DNA of 64,000 bases from Kitasatospora phosalacinea (GCF_000716545.1 NZ_JNWZ01000021.1:1-64000), one strand, 5' to 3'; positions 25,210 through 33,630 are shown, counted from the first letter of the stretch. Program-made: numbers and translations. Notes: a model not told the origin generated them from the letters alone.

Positions 25210-26823
25210 TCAGGACACCAGCGGGCCGTCCGCCGACTCGGTGAGCGTCACCGTGCACAGCCCGCCGCGCTCGGCGACCACGTCCGTCACCGTCAACCGG
25301 GTGCCCGGCAGCAGGATGTACTCCTCCTCCTCGGTGAACGCCGAGAACTGCCGGATCCCCACCGCCCGGGCCGGGCGCACCTCGAACAGCGTGCGCCGGC
25401 CCCGGCTGCCGAGGAAGGAGCGGGCCACCGCCGGGCGCGAGGTGCAGGAGGAGACGCCCCACCAGGTCACCGTCCGCCCCAGCGGGTACTGCGCCCGCAG
25501 GTCCAGCGCCACGCCCCGCCACAGCGGCTCCGGACGCACCGGCAGCCGGCCCACCGCGTCGAACAGCAGCCGCAGGTACGGCAGGTACGGGGTCAGCCGG
25601 GCCCGGTCCGGGTGGCGCAGCGCCGCGTTCAGCTCGCGGTAGAACGCCGACTCGCAGGTGTACAGGTGCAGCGCCGCGACCGCCTCCGCGTCCAGCGCCC
25701 CCGCCGAGGCGTCCGCGTGCCGCTTGCCGAACTCGTGGGCCGGGCCGACGTGCCGGTCCAGCCCGCGCAGCAGCGCCGCGACCGGCTCCACCGCCTCCCG
25801 GAAGCCCAGCCGTTCCAGGTCGAACACGCCGGTGACTGGCGGCAGTTCGAGACCCTCGTCCTTCACCGAGGCGAGCCGCTCCAGGTACAGCTGGTGCAGC
25901 TCCATGGTGGAGGCGATGAACGCCCCCATCCGGGAGGCCGTCCCCTCGTCGGTACGGCCCTCGGCCGCCGCCGCGGCCTGCCAGCCCGCGCTGGGCAGCC
26001 AGTCCACCGGGTCCGCGCCCAGGCCCTCCAGCGCCGCGTTGACCTGCGCGAAGTGCTCCCCGTCGCAGAAGACGTCGCCCTGCGCCGCCGGGTTGGGGTG
26101 GTCGATGTGCCGCACCCGCACGTCCGGGTAGCGCCGCGCGATCCGCTCCACCGACTGCTTCAGCGCCCGCGCGTGCGTCCCCCACCAGGCGAACACCACC
26201 CCGCGGTCCTCCTCCGGGCCCTCCTGCTTGGCCCGCAGGACCTCCTCCACGATCCTCTCCGCCACCGGCTTCCAGAACTTGGTGTGCACCGCCGGGGAGG
26301 TCGACCCGTCGCTGCTCGCCGTCAGCGCCGCGTTCAGCAGCAGCACGCCCTGGGTCAGCATCGCCTGGAACCACTCCGGCGGCTGCACGGTGCCCTGCTG
26401 CGCCAGCAGCGCCCGCAGCTCGGCGATCGGGGTCTTCTTCGGGATGCCGTACTTCCACATCGCCGCGGCCTTGATGATGCAGCGGATGCTCACCACCCGG
26501 CCGAACTGGCTGTCCTTCCAGTCCTGGAAGGTGTTGTCGAACATGGCGATGCCGGTCGCGCTCTCCGGCCGCGGGTACGGGTTCTGCCCGAACACCACGA
26601 CCTTCCACTTGCCCGGCGGGTTCGGCTTCAGCGCCTGGAAGGTCAACTCCCGCACCGGCACCACGTCCTGGGGACGGTTCGGCCCGATGAACGACGCCGC
26701 GTCCGGATGCAGCTCGATCCACCGCTTCAGCACCGGGAGCCACTCCTCGCCGCCGCCCTTGAACAACTCGGCGAGCGCCAGCGGGTCGTGCGGAGCGGCG
26801 GCGGACGGGGCGGGTTCGGTCAT
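25210..26823 (-). CDS. Fusion of uracil-DNA-glycosylase-like and ADP-ribosyltransferase domains
   Basis: 537 residues. The ATG has GGAG 6 nt upstream. Residues about 45-275 follow family 1 UDG: VVVFGQNPYP (75-84), LLLNAALT with Asn164, FAWWGTHA (211-218) and DHPNP with His242, then GEHFAQVNAAL and PVDW as in UNG. The catalytic GQDPYH Asp is Asn81 and its His is Pro84. After a helical linker (about 285-385) comes an R-S-ExE ADP-ribosyltransferase: LWRG with Arg436, SSCTS (458-462), FSAFTEEEEYILLPG with Glu499/Glu501, the signature of arginine-type ARTs. Inferred: a nucleic-acid-directed or nucleic-acid-sensing ADP-ribosylating toxin, paired with the divergent macro-domain gene. Confidence 0.85.
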   Translation of the reverse strand: MTEPAPSAAAPHDPLALAELFKGGGEEWLPVLKRWIELHPDAASFIGPNRPQDVVPVRELTFQALKPNPPGKWKVVVFGQNPYPRPESATGIAMFDNTFQDWKDSQFGRVVSIRCIIKAAAMWKYGIPKKTPIAELRALLAQQGTVQPPEWFQAMLTQGVLLLNAALTASSDGSTSPAVHTKFWKPVAERIVEEVLRAKQEGPEEDRGVVFAWWGTHARALKQSVERIARRYPDVRVRHIDHPNPAAQGDVFCDGEHFAQVNAALEGLGADPVDWLPSAGWQAAAAAEGRTDEGTASRMGAFIASTMELHQLYLERLASVKDEGLELPPVTGVFDLERLGFREAVEPVAALLRGLDRHVGPAHEFGKRHADASAGALDAEAVAALHLYTCESAFYRELNAALRHPDRARLTPYLPYLRLLFDAVGRLPVRPEPLWRGVALDLRAQYPLGRTVTWWGVSSCTSRPAVARSFLGSRGRRTLFEVRPARAVGIRQFSAFTEEEEYILLPGTRLTVTDVVAERGGLCTVTLTESADGPLVS

Positions 26824-26900
26824 GGCGGGCTCCAACCGGGAAGAGGGGCGATCGGAAGATCACGTTAGGACCCGCCGCCGACAGGCCGCCGGCCCGGCGC

Positions 26901-26932
26901 TGTCGGTGCCCACCGGTAGCGTCGGTACCGAC
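26901..26932. promoter_or_regulatory. Palindromic operator region between UDG-ART and macro-domain genes
   Basis: TGTCGGT at 26901-26907 is inverted as ACCGACA at 26927-26933, and GTCGGTACCGAC (26921-26932) is a perfect 12-bp palindrome. CCGACAGG recurs near 26878. These sit in the 141-bp divergent gap and could bind a regulator controlling both genes. Confidence 0.45.
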
Positions 26933-26964
26933 AACGAGCCCCCGGCCGAACGGAGTTCGCCCGC

Positions 26965-27648
26965 ATGACCGTCAAGCACGCCCCCCAGCCGCTGCGCGTG
27001 GTCCTGACCGACCTCAACACCGGCGTGGTCGCCGCCTGGCGCACCGCGTTCGCCGGCACCCCGGGCGTGGAGATCCGCACCGGCTCGATCCTGGACGTGG
27101 ACGTCGACGCCTGGGTCACGCCCACCAACTCCCGCGGACGGATGGACGGCGGCCTCGACGCCGTGATCAAGCGGCACCTCGGCGCGGGCATCCAACTGCG
27201 CGTCCAGCGCGCCATCCGCGACGGCCACGGCGGCGAACTGAAGGTCGGCGGCGCGGTGTGCGTGCCCTCCGGCGCGGCCGTGCCCCGCTTCCTGATCTCC
27301 ACCCCCACCATGCGCACCTCCGCCCAGAACGTCAGCCAGACGCTGAACGTCGCCCTCGCCTGCGCCGCCGCCTTCCAGGCCGTCCACCGGCAGAACGCCG
27401 CCACCCCCGGCAGCATCGCCTCCGTCGCCCTGGTCGGCCTCGGCGCCCAGACCGGCCAGGTCCCGCCCCAGGTCTGCGCCAACCTGATGTGGACCGGCCA
27501 CTCCCTGTTCGAGGACCACGAGTTCACCGACGAGGACGACCTGCGCGCCACCGTCACCGGCCAACTCGACGACCTCCTCGCCGCCCCCGCCGACCGCCCG
27601 CACCGCCTCGCCGTCCCCGCCACCACCCGAGGCACCCGCCGCCGCTGA
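26965..27648 (+). CDS. Macro-domain protein paired with UDG-ART
   Basis: 227 residues. Macro-domain signatures: VDAWVTPTNSRGRMDGGLD (about 47-65), which is the ADP-ribose-binding A-x-x-x-x-x-N...GG-D loop, an AVCVPSG turn, and VALVGLGAQTGQVPP (155-168) for the pyrophosphate loop. Macro domains bind or hydrolyse ADP-ribose. GGAG lies 10 nt before the ATG. Divergent from the ART gene across 141 bp, so it is the natural candidate for reversing that protein's modification (antitoxin or immunity). Confidence 0.85.
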   Translation: MTVKHAPQPLRVVLTDLNTGVVAAWRTAFAGTPGVEIRTGSILDVDVDAWVTPTNSRGRMDGGLDAVIKRHLGAGIQLRVQRAIRDGHGGELKVGGAVCVPSGAAVPRFLISTPTMRTSAQNVSQTLNVALACAAAFQAVHRQNAATPGSIASVALVGLGAQTGQVPPQVCANLMWTGHSLFEDHEFTDEDDLRATVTGQLDDLLAAPADRPHRLAVPATTRGTRRR

Positions 27649-27655
27649 CCCTCCC

Positions 27656-27674
27656 GGCGGGCGCCCTGCCCGCC
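27656..27674 (+). terminator. Short stem-loop after the macro-domain gene
   Basis: GGCGGGC and GCCCGCC arms (7 bp) with a 5-nt loop, 8 bp after the stop codon. Confidence 0.4.
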
Positions 27675-27764
27675 CGCAGCACATCCGCACCGGGCCCGCC
27701 CGTCGGAAGGTTGGAACGCCCCTCGCGTGGAAATCCTCAGCTCGGGGAGTCAGGGGGGACGGAC

Positions 27765-28397
27765 ATGAACGCGTGGCAGACCGCGGGCCTGGTGGTCATC
27801 CCGGTGCTGGCCGGTTGGTCCGCGCTGCGGATCGTCGTGCGGCAGGGCGCCCGTAAACTGGACTACTTCTCCGCGCTGTTCTGGTCGGGCGTCGCCGTGG
27901 GCCTGGGCCTCGGCGACGGGCCCGGCTGGCTGCTGGCGGCCGGCTGCCTGACCTTCGCCGCCACCCTGCTGGCGCACCTGCTGGTGGCCGCCGCCCGCAG
28001 GCTGAACAAGCCGCTGGTCACCGTCGACCCCGGCGCCTTCCGGGCCCGGCTGGTGGAGATCTGCACCGCGGACGGCTCCCCGGAGGCCCTGCTGGCCGGC
28101 GTCGGCCCCGACGGCACCATCACCGTGTGGGGCCTGGAGCCCGCCGGCATCGGCCGTGAACGCCACCGCCCCGGCGGGGCCTGCGCCAGCTGCCTGCTGG
28201 AGGAGGTGGTCACCGAGCTCGCCGCCAACGGCGAGGAGACGGTCGAGCAGTACCGCGCCCAGCTGCGCCGCCGCGCCAACCAGCTGTTCCTGCTGCGCCG
28301 CGGCGTCATCTCCGGCGACTGGACGGCCGAACTGCGCCCCGTCCAGGGCTTCAAGACCCCGTTCGAGTACGCCCCCTGCCCGGTGCACAGAATCTGA
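27765..28397 (+). CDS. Hypothetical membrane-associated protein
   Basis: 210 residues, ATG after a GGGGGGAC stretch. Two to three membrane segments in the first 75 residues (AGLVVIPVLAGW, FWSGVAVGLGLG, LLAAGCLTFAATLLAHLLV), then a soluble domain with cysteines in EICTADG, GACASCLLEE and APCPVHRI, possibly a metal site. Family not recognised. It lies downstream of the macro-domain gene on the same strand but after a stem-loop, so is probably separate. Confidence 0.7.
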   Translation: MNAWQTAGLVVIPVLAGWSALRIVVRQGARKLDYFSALFWSGVAVGLGLGDGPGWLLAAGCLTFAATLLAHLLVAAARRLNKPLVTVDPGAFRARLVEICTADGSPEALLAGVGPDGTITVWGLEPAGIGRERHRPGGACASCLLEEVVTELAANGEETVEQYRAQLRRRANQLFLLRRGVISGDWTAELRPVQGFKTPFEYAPCPVHRI

Positions 28398-28496
28398 CGG
28401 CCCGCCAGTAAATGCCAACTCGCGACGCTGCCATGTCACTTGAACACCCCCGCAACAGGGGCTGGAATTCACCGCGGTCCGCGAGCATGGGCGGCC

Positions 28497-30038
28497 ATGA
28501 GCAACCTCAGTCGCCGCATCTTCCTCCTCGGCGGGCTCACCACCGCCGGCGCCGCCGCGCTCCAACTCGGGGCGTCGGCACAGCCGTCGGCCGCCGCAGC
28601 CGCCCCCTTCCCCTTCACGCTCGGCGTCGCCTCCGGAGACCCCGACGACAACAGCGTGGTGCTCTGGACCCGACTGGCCCCCGCCCCGACCAACGCGGAC
28701 GGCCAGGGCGGCATGCCCAATGCCGACGTCGCCGTCGACTGGCAGGTGTCCACCGACCAGAACTTCGCCACCGTCGTCAGCTCCGGCACGGTCACCGCCC
28801 GCTACGCCCAGGCCCACTCGGTGCACGCGCTGGCCGGCGGCCTCGCCCCGGACGCGGAGTACTACTACCGGTTCCGGGCCCAGGGGTTCATCTCCCCGGT
28901 CGGCCGGACCCGCACCGCGCCGGCGCCGGCCTCGGTCGGGCGCGACTTCACGATGGCCTTCGCCTCGTGCGCCCACTACGAGAGCGGCTACTACACCGCC
29001 TACCGCCGGATGGCCGACGACCGCCCCGACGTGATCCTGCACCTGGGCGACTACATCTACGAGGGCGGCGCCACCGCCAACGGCGTGCGCCAGCACCTCG
29101 GCAGCGAGATCGTCTCGCTGGCCGACTACCGCCGCCGCTACGCGCTCTACCGCACCGACCCGGACCTGCAGGCCGCGCACGCGATCGCGCCGTGGCTGGT
29201 GGTGCCGGACGACCACGAGGTGGAGAACAACTACGCGGGCACGGTCCGCGCCGACAGCAGCCCCGTCCTGACGGCCGCCCAGTGGACGGCCCGGCGCACC
29301 GCCGCCTACCAGGCGTACTTCGAGAACATGCCGCTGCGCGCCGCCGCCGCCCCGGTCGGCAACAGCATCCAGCTCTACCGCCGGATCCGCTGGGGCACCC
29401 TCGCCACCTTCCACATGCTCGACACCCGCCAGTTCCGCGACGACCAGGCGTGCGGCGACGGGTCGAAGGTCTGCGCCGACGCCGACCTGGCGTCCCGTTC
29501 GATCACCGGCTCGGCCCAGGAGTCCTGGCTGCTGGACGGGCTCGGACAGCACCTGAGCACCTGGGACCTGATCGGCCAGCAGGTCTTCTTCGCCCGCAAC
29601 GTGAACTCCGCCGGCGCGATGAACATGGACGCCTGGGACGGCTACCGGGCCAGCCGGGCGCGGATCCAGCAGGGCATCATCGACCGGGCCGTACGCAACC
29701 CGGTCGTCCTGACCGGTGACGTGCACGCCTCCTGGGGCAACGACCTGAAGGCCGACTACGCCGACCCGTCCTCGGCGACGATCGGTTCCGAGCTGGTCTG
29801 CACCTCCATCACCAGCGGCGGCAACGGCAGCGCCACCACGGCAGTACCCAACGGGTCGCTCAACCCGCACCTGCGCTTCTACTCCGACCGGCGCGGCTAC
29901 GTCCGCACCCGCGTCACGCCGTCGCAGCTCACCGCGGACTTCCGGTCGGTGGCGACGGTGACCGAGCACGGCGCCGCGGCGACCACCGCCCGGACCTTCA
30001 CCATCCACGACGGGAAGCCGGGGCTGGCCGATGCGTAA
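28497..30038 (+). CDS. PhoD-type alkaline phosphatase, Tat-exported
   Basis: 513 residues. The N-terminus SRRIFLLGG is a twin-arginine export signal. The PhoD N-terminal beta domain (VASGDPDDNSVVLWTRLAP) and metallophosphatase core follow: FASCAHYESGYY, ILHLGDYIYEGG, VVPDDHEVENNY and VLTGDVHASWGND carry the metal-binding Asp, Asn and His residues. PhoD enzymes release phosphate from di- and monoesters outside the cell. The next gene overlaps its stop by 8 bp. I could not find a convincing PHO box before it. Confidence 0.92.
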   Translation: MSNLSRRIFLLGGLTTAGAAALQLGASAQPSAAAAAPFPFTLGVASGDPDDNSVVLWTRLAPAPTNADGQGGMPNADVAVDWQVSTDQNFATVVSSGTVTARYAQAHSVHALAGGLAPDAEYYYRFRAQGFISPVGRTRTAPAPASVGRDFTMAFASCAHYESGYYTAYRRMADDRPDVILHLGDYIYEGGATANGVRQHLGSEIVSLADYRRRYALYRTDPDLQAAHAIAPWLVVPDDHEVENNYAGTVRADSSPVLTAAQWTARRTAAYQAYFENMPLRAAAAPVGNSIQLYRRIRWGTLATFHMLDTRQFRDDQACGDGSKVCADADLASRSITGSAQESWLLDGLGQHLSTWDLIGQQVFFARNVNSAGAMNMDAWDGYRASRARIQQGIIDRAVRNPVVLTGDVHASWGNDLKADYADPSSATIGSELVCTSITSGGNGSATTAVPNGSLNPHLRFYSDRRGYVRTRVTPSQLTADFRSVATVTEHGAAATTARTFTIHDGKPGLADA

Positions 30039-31293
30039 GCTCTCCGTGCTCGGCGCGCTCGCCGCCGGCCTGGCCGCGGTCCTCGCCCCGGCCGTCCCCG
30101 CCTCGGCGGCCGGCCCCACCTCCTGGACGGCCGCGAACAGCACCGCCACCGGCGACCAGGACGCCTCCGCGGTCGCCGCCAACCGCCTCGGCGACACCGC
30201 GGTGGTCTGGGAGGACGACCGCGACACCACCGACCCGGGCGACGACGCGCACAGCGACGTGTGGGTGCGGGTCTTCCACAACGGCGCCCCCGGCTACGAG
30301 CAGAAGCTCTCGGCGGGCGGGACGGCGGGCACCGCCTGGCGCCACCTCCAGCCCGACGTGGGCCTCGACGACCGGGGCAACGCCGTCGTGGTGTGGGCGG
30401 AGGACCCGGACGGCAACGGGTACTACAACGTCGTCTACCGGGTGCTCTCCCCGACCGGCGCGGTCCTCGGCTCCGGCCGGGCCAACGCGGACGCCGGCGG
30501 CCAGCAGCTCCACCCGCGCGTCGCGGTCGACCCGGACGGCGCGCCGGGCAGCGCCACCGCGGTCGCGTTCACCGTGGTCTGGGAGGACGTCCAGGGCGCC
30601 GCGGCGGCCACCGTGAAGGCGGCCGGCTTCACCGGGACCACCACCAAGGCGTACGAGGTGACGGTCAACGCGGCCGGCGGCGCGCACCACGACCCCGACG
30701 TGGCGACCTCCGCCTCGGGCGACGCCGTCGTGGTCTGGGACGAGGACACCGACGGCAACGGCTCCTACCAGATCGGCCTGGTCGAGCTGGCCAAGGCCAA
30801 CGGGGCGGTCACGCTCACCCGCCGCAGCGCCAACGGCTTCGGCGGCGGGCAGCAGCAGCGCGCGTCGGTGGCCGCCGACTTCAACGGCGACTTCGTCGTG
30901 GCCTGGGAGTCCGACCACACCGGCACCCGCGGCGTCTGGGCCCGCTCGTTCACCGCGGCCGGCGCTCCCGGCTCGGCCGAGGTCGAGATCTCCACCGGCA
31001 CCGGAGCGGGCAGCCCCGGCGTCGGCATCGACGACCAGCGCCGGGCCGTGGTCGGCTGGAGCGTCACGGGCGCCGACCCGGCGGTCCGGGCCCGGGGCCT
31101 CAACCCCGACGGCACCTTCACCGGCCGCCTGCCGGTCCAGTCCGTCAGTCAGGACACCGCCGGCCGGCAGGAGCAGCTCGCGGTGGCCTCCTCCCCGTTC
31201 GGCACGCTCACGATGTCGTACACCGACGACCACGACGGCAACGGCTTCGACCAGGTCCTGCTGACCCTGGGGGCGAGCAACTCCGACTGGTGA
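30031..31293 (+). CDS. Secreted repeat protein with DxDGNG motifs
   Basis: 420 residues, signal peptide cut near VPASAA. Repeats of about 55-60 residues contain VVVW(E/D)ED followed by DxDGNG(Y/S)Y (for example WAEDPDGNGYYNVVY and WDEDTDGNGSYQIGL), with Asp-rich loops that could bind calcium, consistent with a beta-propeller. Its ATG overlaps the PhoD stop by 8 bp, so the two are translated together. Inferred: an accessory partner of the phosphatase outside the cell. Confidence 0.8.
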   Translation: MRKLSVLGALAAGLAAVLAPAVPASAAGPTSWTAANSTATGDQDASAVAANRLGDTAVVWEDDRDTTDPGDDAHSDVWVRVFHNGAPGYEQKLSAGGTAGTAWRHLQPDVGLDDRGNAVVVWAEDPDGNGYYNVVYRVLSPTGAVLGSGRANADAGGQQLHPRVAVDPDGAPGSATAVAFTVVWEDVQGAAAATVKAAGFTGTTTKAYEVTVNAAGGAHHDPDVATSASGDAVVVWDEDTDGNGSYQIGLVELAKANGAVTLTRRSANGFGGGQQQRASVAADFNGDFVVAWESDHTGTRGVWARSFTAAGAPGSAEVEISTGTGAGSPGVGIDDQRRAVVGWSVTGADPAVRARGLNPDGTFTGRLPVQSVSQDTAGRQEQLAVASSPFGTLTMSYTDDHDGNGFDQVLLTLGASNSDW

Positions 31294-31310
31294 CGGCCGC
31301 CCGGCGGCCC

Positions 31311-31342
31311 GCCGCCGGGGCCCTGCCGAGGGCTCCGGCGGC
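31311..31342. terminator. Bidirectional stem-loop between convergent genes
   Basis: 14-bp arms (31311-31324 and 31329-31342) with one mismatch and a 4-nt loop, sitting exactly between the stop codons of the repeat protein and the MarR gene. Confidence 0.6.
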
Positions 31343-31816
31343 TCAGGCGTGCCCGCCCCCGTGCGGGGGGCGGTGGTGGGCGTTCAGCAGGGTGAGCAGG
31401 CGGGTGAGTTCGGCCCGCTCGGCGGGGGCGAGCGGGGCGAGCAGGTCCTGCTGGGCGGTGGTGACCAGGGCGTCCAGGTGGTGCAGGCGGGCGCGGCCGG
31501 CGGGGGTGAGGGTGATGACGTTGCGGCGGCGGTCGACCGGGTCGGGGTCGCGGACCAGGAAACCGGCGTCGGCGAGCTCGTTCAGGACGGCGACCATGTC
31601 GCTGCGGTAGACGCCGGTGCGACGGCTGAGCTCGGCCTGGCTGGCGGGGCCGGTCTCGTCCAGCGCGACCAGGACCGCGAAGTGCCACTTGCGGGCGCCC
31701 TCGGCGGCCAGCCGCTCGTTCACCAGCCGGTCGGCCGCGGTGGCGGCGCCGGCCAGCAGGCGGCTGGGGATGGCGCGCAGCCGCTCGGGCGTGGCGTCCT
31801 CGGGTGCGGGGCTCAT
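31343..31816 (-). CDS. MarR-family regulator
   Basis: 157 residues from ATG with GGAGG 7 nt upstream. The winged HTH reads ASQAELSRRTGVYRSDMVAVLNELADAGFLVRDPDPVDRRRNVITLT, here split as recognition helix GVYRSDMVAVLNEL and wing DPVDRRRNVI. The order is typical of MarR proteins, which are released from DNA by small aromatic or electrophilic ligands. Divergent from an epoxide hydrolase with two palindromes in between, so it probably represses that gene and itself. Confidence 0.9.
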   Translation of the reverse strand: MSPAPEDATPERLRAIPSRLLAGAATAADRLVNERLAAEGARKWHFAVLVALDETGPASQAELSRRTGVYRSDMVAVLNELADAGFLVRDPDPVDRRRNVITLTPAGRARLHHLDALVTTAQQDLLAPLAPAERAELTRLLTLLNAHHRPPHGGGHA

Positions 31817-31837
31817 GCTCTGTCCTCCCACTGTTGC

Positions 31838-31878
31838 GTTAGTGCCACTAACAGTCTAACTTCATTAGTGCGACGAAC
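31838..31878. promoter_or_regulatory. Two MarR operators between marR and epoxide hydrolase
   Basis: GTTAGTGCCACTAAC (31838-31852) is a perfect 7+7 palindrome. ATTAGTGCGACGAAC (31864-31878) matches it at 12 of 15 positions. Centres are 26 bp apart in the AT-rich 119-bp divergent gap. Confidence 0.7.
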
Positions 31879-31935
31879 GTTTATGGCGCTAACGACCGTG
31901 GCGCCCGCCACGCCCGCACACCAGAGGTGAAACCC

Positions 31936-33036
31936 GTGATCGAGCCCTTCCGCATCCACGTCCCGCAGGCCGACCTCGACGACCTCGCCGACCGCCTCGC
32001 CCGCACCCGCTGGCCGAACGAGATCGACGGCGCCGGCTGGGACTACGGCTTCCCGCTGGCCCGCCTCCGGCAACTCGCCGAGCACTGGCGCACCCGCTAC
32101 GACTGGCGCGCCCACGAGGCCGCCCTCAACGGACTCCCGCACTTCACCACCGAGATCGACGGCCAGCGGATCCACTTCCTGCACCTGCGCGCCGACCGCC
32201 CCGACGCCCTCCCGCTGATCCTCACCCACGGCTGGCCCGGCTCCTTCCTGGAGTTCTTGGACGTCCTCGAACCGCTGCGCCGCGACTTCCACCTGGTCGT
32301 CCCCTCCATCCCCGGCTTCGGCTTCTCCGGTCCCACCCGCGAACGCGGCTGGGACGTCGCCCGGGTGGCCCGCGCCTGGGCCGAACTGATGCACCGCCTC
32401 GGCTACGAACGCTACGGCGCCCACGGCGGCGACTTCGGCGCCGGCATCTCCACCGCACTCGCCGCCCACGCCCCCGACCGGGTGGTCGGCGCCCACGTCA
32501 CCTACCTGCCGCTGCCGCCCGACCCGGACGCCGGGCCGCTGTCCGCCGCCGACGAGGCCAGGCTCGACAAGGTCCGCGCCCTCCAGGCCGCCCGGCCGCC
32601 CTACCAGTCCCTGCAGGCCACCGCCCCGCAGACGCTCGGCTACGCGCTCACCGACTCCCCGGTCGGCCAACTCGCCTGGATCGCCGAGCGGTTCGCGCAC
32701 TGGACCGACCCCGCCGCCCCCGTCGACGACGAACGCCTGCTCACCGACGTCGCGCTGTACTGGCTGACCGCCACCGCCGCCTCCTCCGCCCGCCTCACCC
32801 GGGAGACCCCGCGCGGCGCCACGTCCTGCCCCGTCCCGCTCGGCGTCGCGGTCTTCGCGCACGACATCACCCTGGCCGTCCGCCCGCTGGTCGAACGGCG
32901 CTACGACGTCAGGCACTGGTCGGAGTTCGACCGGGGCGGCCACTTCGCCGCGATGGAGGCGCCCGACCTGCTGGCCGGCGACATCCGCGAGTTCTTCACC
33001 GGACTCACCCCGGCCGGGGCCGCGACGGAGAACTGA
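31936..33036 (+). CDS. Epoxide hydrolase (alpha/beta-hydrolase with EHN domain)
   Basis: 366 residues from GTG with AGAGGTGA upstream. The N-terminal EHN region (FRIHVPQADLDDLADRLART...WPNE) precedes an alpha/beta-hydrolase with oxyanion motif HGWPGS (about 97-102), nucleophile Asp in HGGDFGAG (about 166-173) and catalytic His in RGGHFAAME near the end. It opens epoxides to diols, likely for detoxification, and is probably induced through the divergent MarR regulator. Confidence 0.92.
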   Translation: MIEPFRIHVPQADLDDLADRLARTRWPNEIDGAGWDYGFPLARLRQLAEHWRTRYDWRAHEAALNGLPHFTTEIDGQRIHFLHLRADRPDALPLILTHGWPGSFLEFLDVLEPLRRDFHLVVPSIPGFGFSGPTRERGWDVARVARAWAELMHRLGYERYGAHGGDFGAGISTALAAHAPDRVVGAHVTYLPLPPDPDAGPLSAADEARLDKVRALQAARPPYQSLQATAPQTLGYALTDSPVGQLAWIAERFAHWTDPAAPVDDERLLTDVALYWLTATAASSARLTRETPRGATSCPVPLGVAVFAHDITLAVRPLVERRYDVRHWSEFDRGGHFAAMEAPDLLAGDIREFFTGLTPAGAATEN

Positions 33037-33043
33037 CCGGGCG

Positions 33044-33568
33044 TCACCCTCCCAGCCGGTCGACCAGTTGGGAGTCCGTGTCGAAGGAGCGGGCCGCGTC
33101 GAACACCCCCGTCAGGTCCGGGTGGCGGCCCAGCAGCCGGTGCGCCAGCGCCAGTCCGTCCGGCTCCACCCGCCGGGTCAGACCCAGGTGCGGCATCCAG
33201 CGGCCGGGCAGGTACAGCGGACTGGGGTCGGGCGCGACCGCCAGCAGCCGCCACACCTCCCGGTGCAGGTCGATCAGCGCCGGACCGGGCACCACGCCCC
33301 AGGCCAGCACCCGGCGGCGGCTGCGCGCCCCGAACGACAGCAGCCCCGACAGCCGCACCTCCAACGGCAGTGCGCCGGACAGGAGTTCGCCGACCGCCGC
33401 GAGCCGGTCCGGCGCGAGCGGACCGCACACCGCCAGCGTCAGGTGCGGGCGGTGCCCCGGGTGCGGGTTGTCCGCGAGCGAGTCCACCCCGCCGTCGGCC
33501 AGCCGCCGCCACACCGTCCGCACCGCCCGGTCGAACGCCGGATCGCAGGTCAACTCGATGGTCCGCAT
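33044..33568 (-). CDS. 2H phosphoesterase / 2'-5' RNA ligase-like protein
   Basis: 174 residues. The first family motif is HLTLAV (HxT, about residue 42). The second is HLGLTRR, where Gly stands at the usual Thr/Ser position of HxT/S, so activity is uncertain. Members cleave or join 2'-5' phosphodiester or cyclic phosphate bonds in RNA and nucleotides. It converges on the epoxide hydrolase with a 7-bp gap. Confidence 0.75.
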   Translation of the reverse strand: MRTIELTCDPAFDRAVRTVWRRLADGGVDSLADNPHPGHRPHLTLAVCGPLAPDRLAAVGELLSGALPLEVRLSGLLSFGARSRRRVLAWGVVPGPALIDLHREVWRLLAVAPDPSPLYLPGRWMPHLGLTRRVEPDGLALAHRLLGRHPDLTGVFDAARSFDTDSQLVDRLGG

Positions 33569-33630
33569 GCCACCACGGTAGGACCGGCCCCGGCGGGACC
33601 CGTGCCCGGCCCGTGTGATGGGCTGTGCGG

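Noticed and set aside
24221..26868. 880-codon open frames on both strands over the UDG-ART gene
   Set aside because: Neither shows a domain, while the chosen minus-strand frame carries UDG and ART motifs in order.
28420..28497. A PHO box before the PhoD gene
   Set aside because: Only a single poor GTTCA-like unit is present on the minus strand; no 11-bp direct repeats.
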